Shown: positions 5,979 to 6,404 of the stretch, piece by piece
Numbering within the stretch: the stretch's first letter is position 1
Layout of the letters: each line of letters starts with the position of its first letter
Assembly (NCBI GenBank): GCA_934667465.1
Contig: CAKUMG010000356.1
Span: 1-6,404, forward strand
Direction: 5' to 3'
From: an uncultured Actinoplanes sp.
Lineage (GTDB): Bacteria > Actinomycetota > Actinomycetes > Mycobacteriales > Micromonosporaceae
Length of the DNA stretch: 6,404 nucleotides
The notes under the pieces: model-generated
Databases searched by the model: none
What the model saw: only the letters and a program-made list of their open reading frames with translations
Told to the model about the DNA's origin: nothing
Made by a program: the position numbers and the translations under genes

Positions 5979-6011
5979 CTCCCGGCCCGCCTCTGAGCAC
6001 CGGGAGTTTTT
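5979..6011 (+). terminator. Riboswitch expression platform: terminator-like hairpin masking the RBS
   Basis: CTCCCGG (5979-5985) pairs perfectly with CCGGGAG (6000-6006) around a 14-nt loop, and TTTTT follows at 6007-6011, the form of an intrinsic terminator. The 3' arm also contains GGGAG (6002-6006), the Shine-Dalgarno sequence of the gene starting at 6014, with a 7-nt spacer. When formed, the hairpin could stop transcription or hide the ribosome site, and Mn2+ binding upstream should disfavour it. Confidence 0.75.
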
Positions 6012-6013
6012 CC

Positions 6014-6404
6014 ATGGAGGGTTTCCTCGTCGCCACGGCGGTCAGTTTCGCCGTGATCTTCGTGGCCGAGCTGGGCGACAAGTCGCAGCTCATGGCGATG
6101 ACGTTCGCGACCCGCTTCAAGACCGTGCCGGTCCTGATCGGCATCACCGTCGCCACCGCGATCGTGCACCTCGTCTCCGTCGGCATCGGCTACGGCCTCG
6201 GGGTCACCCTGCCGACCGGTTGGATCTCGCTGGTAGCCGGCATCGCGTTCCTCGCCTTCGGCGCCTGGACCCTGCGCGGCGACAAGCTGACCGACGACGA
6301 GAAGACCAAGGCCGAGCGCAGCACCGGCTCGGCGATCTGGGCCGTCGGCGGCGCGTTCTTCCTCGCCGAGCTCGGCGACAAGACGATGCTCGCCACGATC
6401 ACGC
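6014..6404 (+). CDS. GDT1/TMEM165 (UPF0016) family cation transporter, N-terminal part (3' end outside window)
   Basis: The frame is open from ATG 6014 to the right edge (130 complete codons). It has the two signature motifs of the family: ELGDKS in the first helix region (E19 to S24) and ELGDKT in the second half (E119 to T124), the E-x-G-D-K-(S/T) sequences that line the cation path in each inverted repeat. Hydrophobic helices alternate with a charged central loop (RGDKLTDDEKTKAERS) between the halves. Most members have about 190-230 residues, so roughly a third is missing from the window. Bacterial members such as MneA of Vibrio cholerae export Mn2+; eukaryotic GDT1/TMEM165 move Mn2+ and Ca2+. 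With a Mn2+ riboswitch in its leader, Mn2+ export across the cytoplasmic membrane is the most likely role here. The start is fixed by GGGAG at 6002-6006 and by the family's N-terminus. Confidence 0.95.
   Translation, partial: MEGFLVATAVSFAVIFVAELGDKSQLMAMTFATRFKTVPVLIGITVATAIVHLVSVGIGYGLGVTLPTGWISLVAGIAFLAFGAWTLRGDKLTDDEKTKAERSTGSAIWAVGGAFFLAELGDKTMLATIT

Noticed and set aside
1..6404. Defence system, biosynthetic cluster or mobile element
   Set aside because: No nuclease, transposase, integrase, toxin-antitoxin or biosynthetic enzyme set is visible, and the genes look like unrelated housekeeping and accessory functions.

Overview
The window is very GC-rich, with strong G/C bias at third codon positions, GTG/ATG starts, and protein families typical of actinomycetes. 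A Micromonosporaceae-like organism (Actinoplanes or a relative) is a reasonable guess from style alone; nothing here proves the genus. It looks like ordinary chromosome. I see no insertion sequence, phage gene, CRISPR array, tRNA or rRNA.

Layout. (1) 3-539 (+): C-terminal half of a zinc-type medium-chain alcohol/polyol dehydrogenase, cut by the left edge. (2) 627-2105 (+): APC-fold amino-acid permease carrying two in-frame tandem repeats, one of 21 bp in a cytoplasmic loop and one of 27 bp in the C-terminal tail. (3) 2109-2636 (-): unrecognised soluble protein of 175 aa, ending 3 bp from the permease stop. (4) 2637-2815: divergent intergenic region with a 23-bp dyad and a second hairpin-like repeat. 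(5) 2816-4039 (+): 12-helix MFS drug-efflux-type transporter. (6) 4137-5750 (+): secreted alpha/beta-hydrolase of the tripeptidyl aminopeptidase (Tap/Slp, MEROPS S33) type, followed at once by a long hairpin. (7) 5751-6013: a 263-nt leader holding a recognisable yybP-ykoY manganese riboswitch aptamer and a terminator-like hairpin whose 3' arm contains the Shine-Dalgarno sequence of the next gene. (8) 6014-6404 (+): start of a GDT1/TMEM165 (UPF0016) family cation transporter, cut by the right edge.

How the parts work together. Genes 1-6 look like independent units with no shared pathway that I can see. The functional pair is the riboswitch and the UPF0016 transporter: Mn2+ sensing by the leader RNA should switch on an Mn2+ exporter. 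This pairing is known in bacteria, so it is not a new system, but the expression platform here is unusually compact. It could act by transcription termination, by ribosome-binding-site masking, or by both. The other points worth checking are the repeat insertion in the permease loop, the unknown protein with its leader dyad, and the tight convergent junction.
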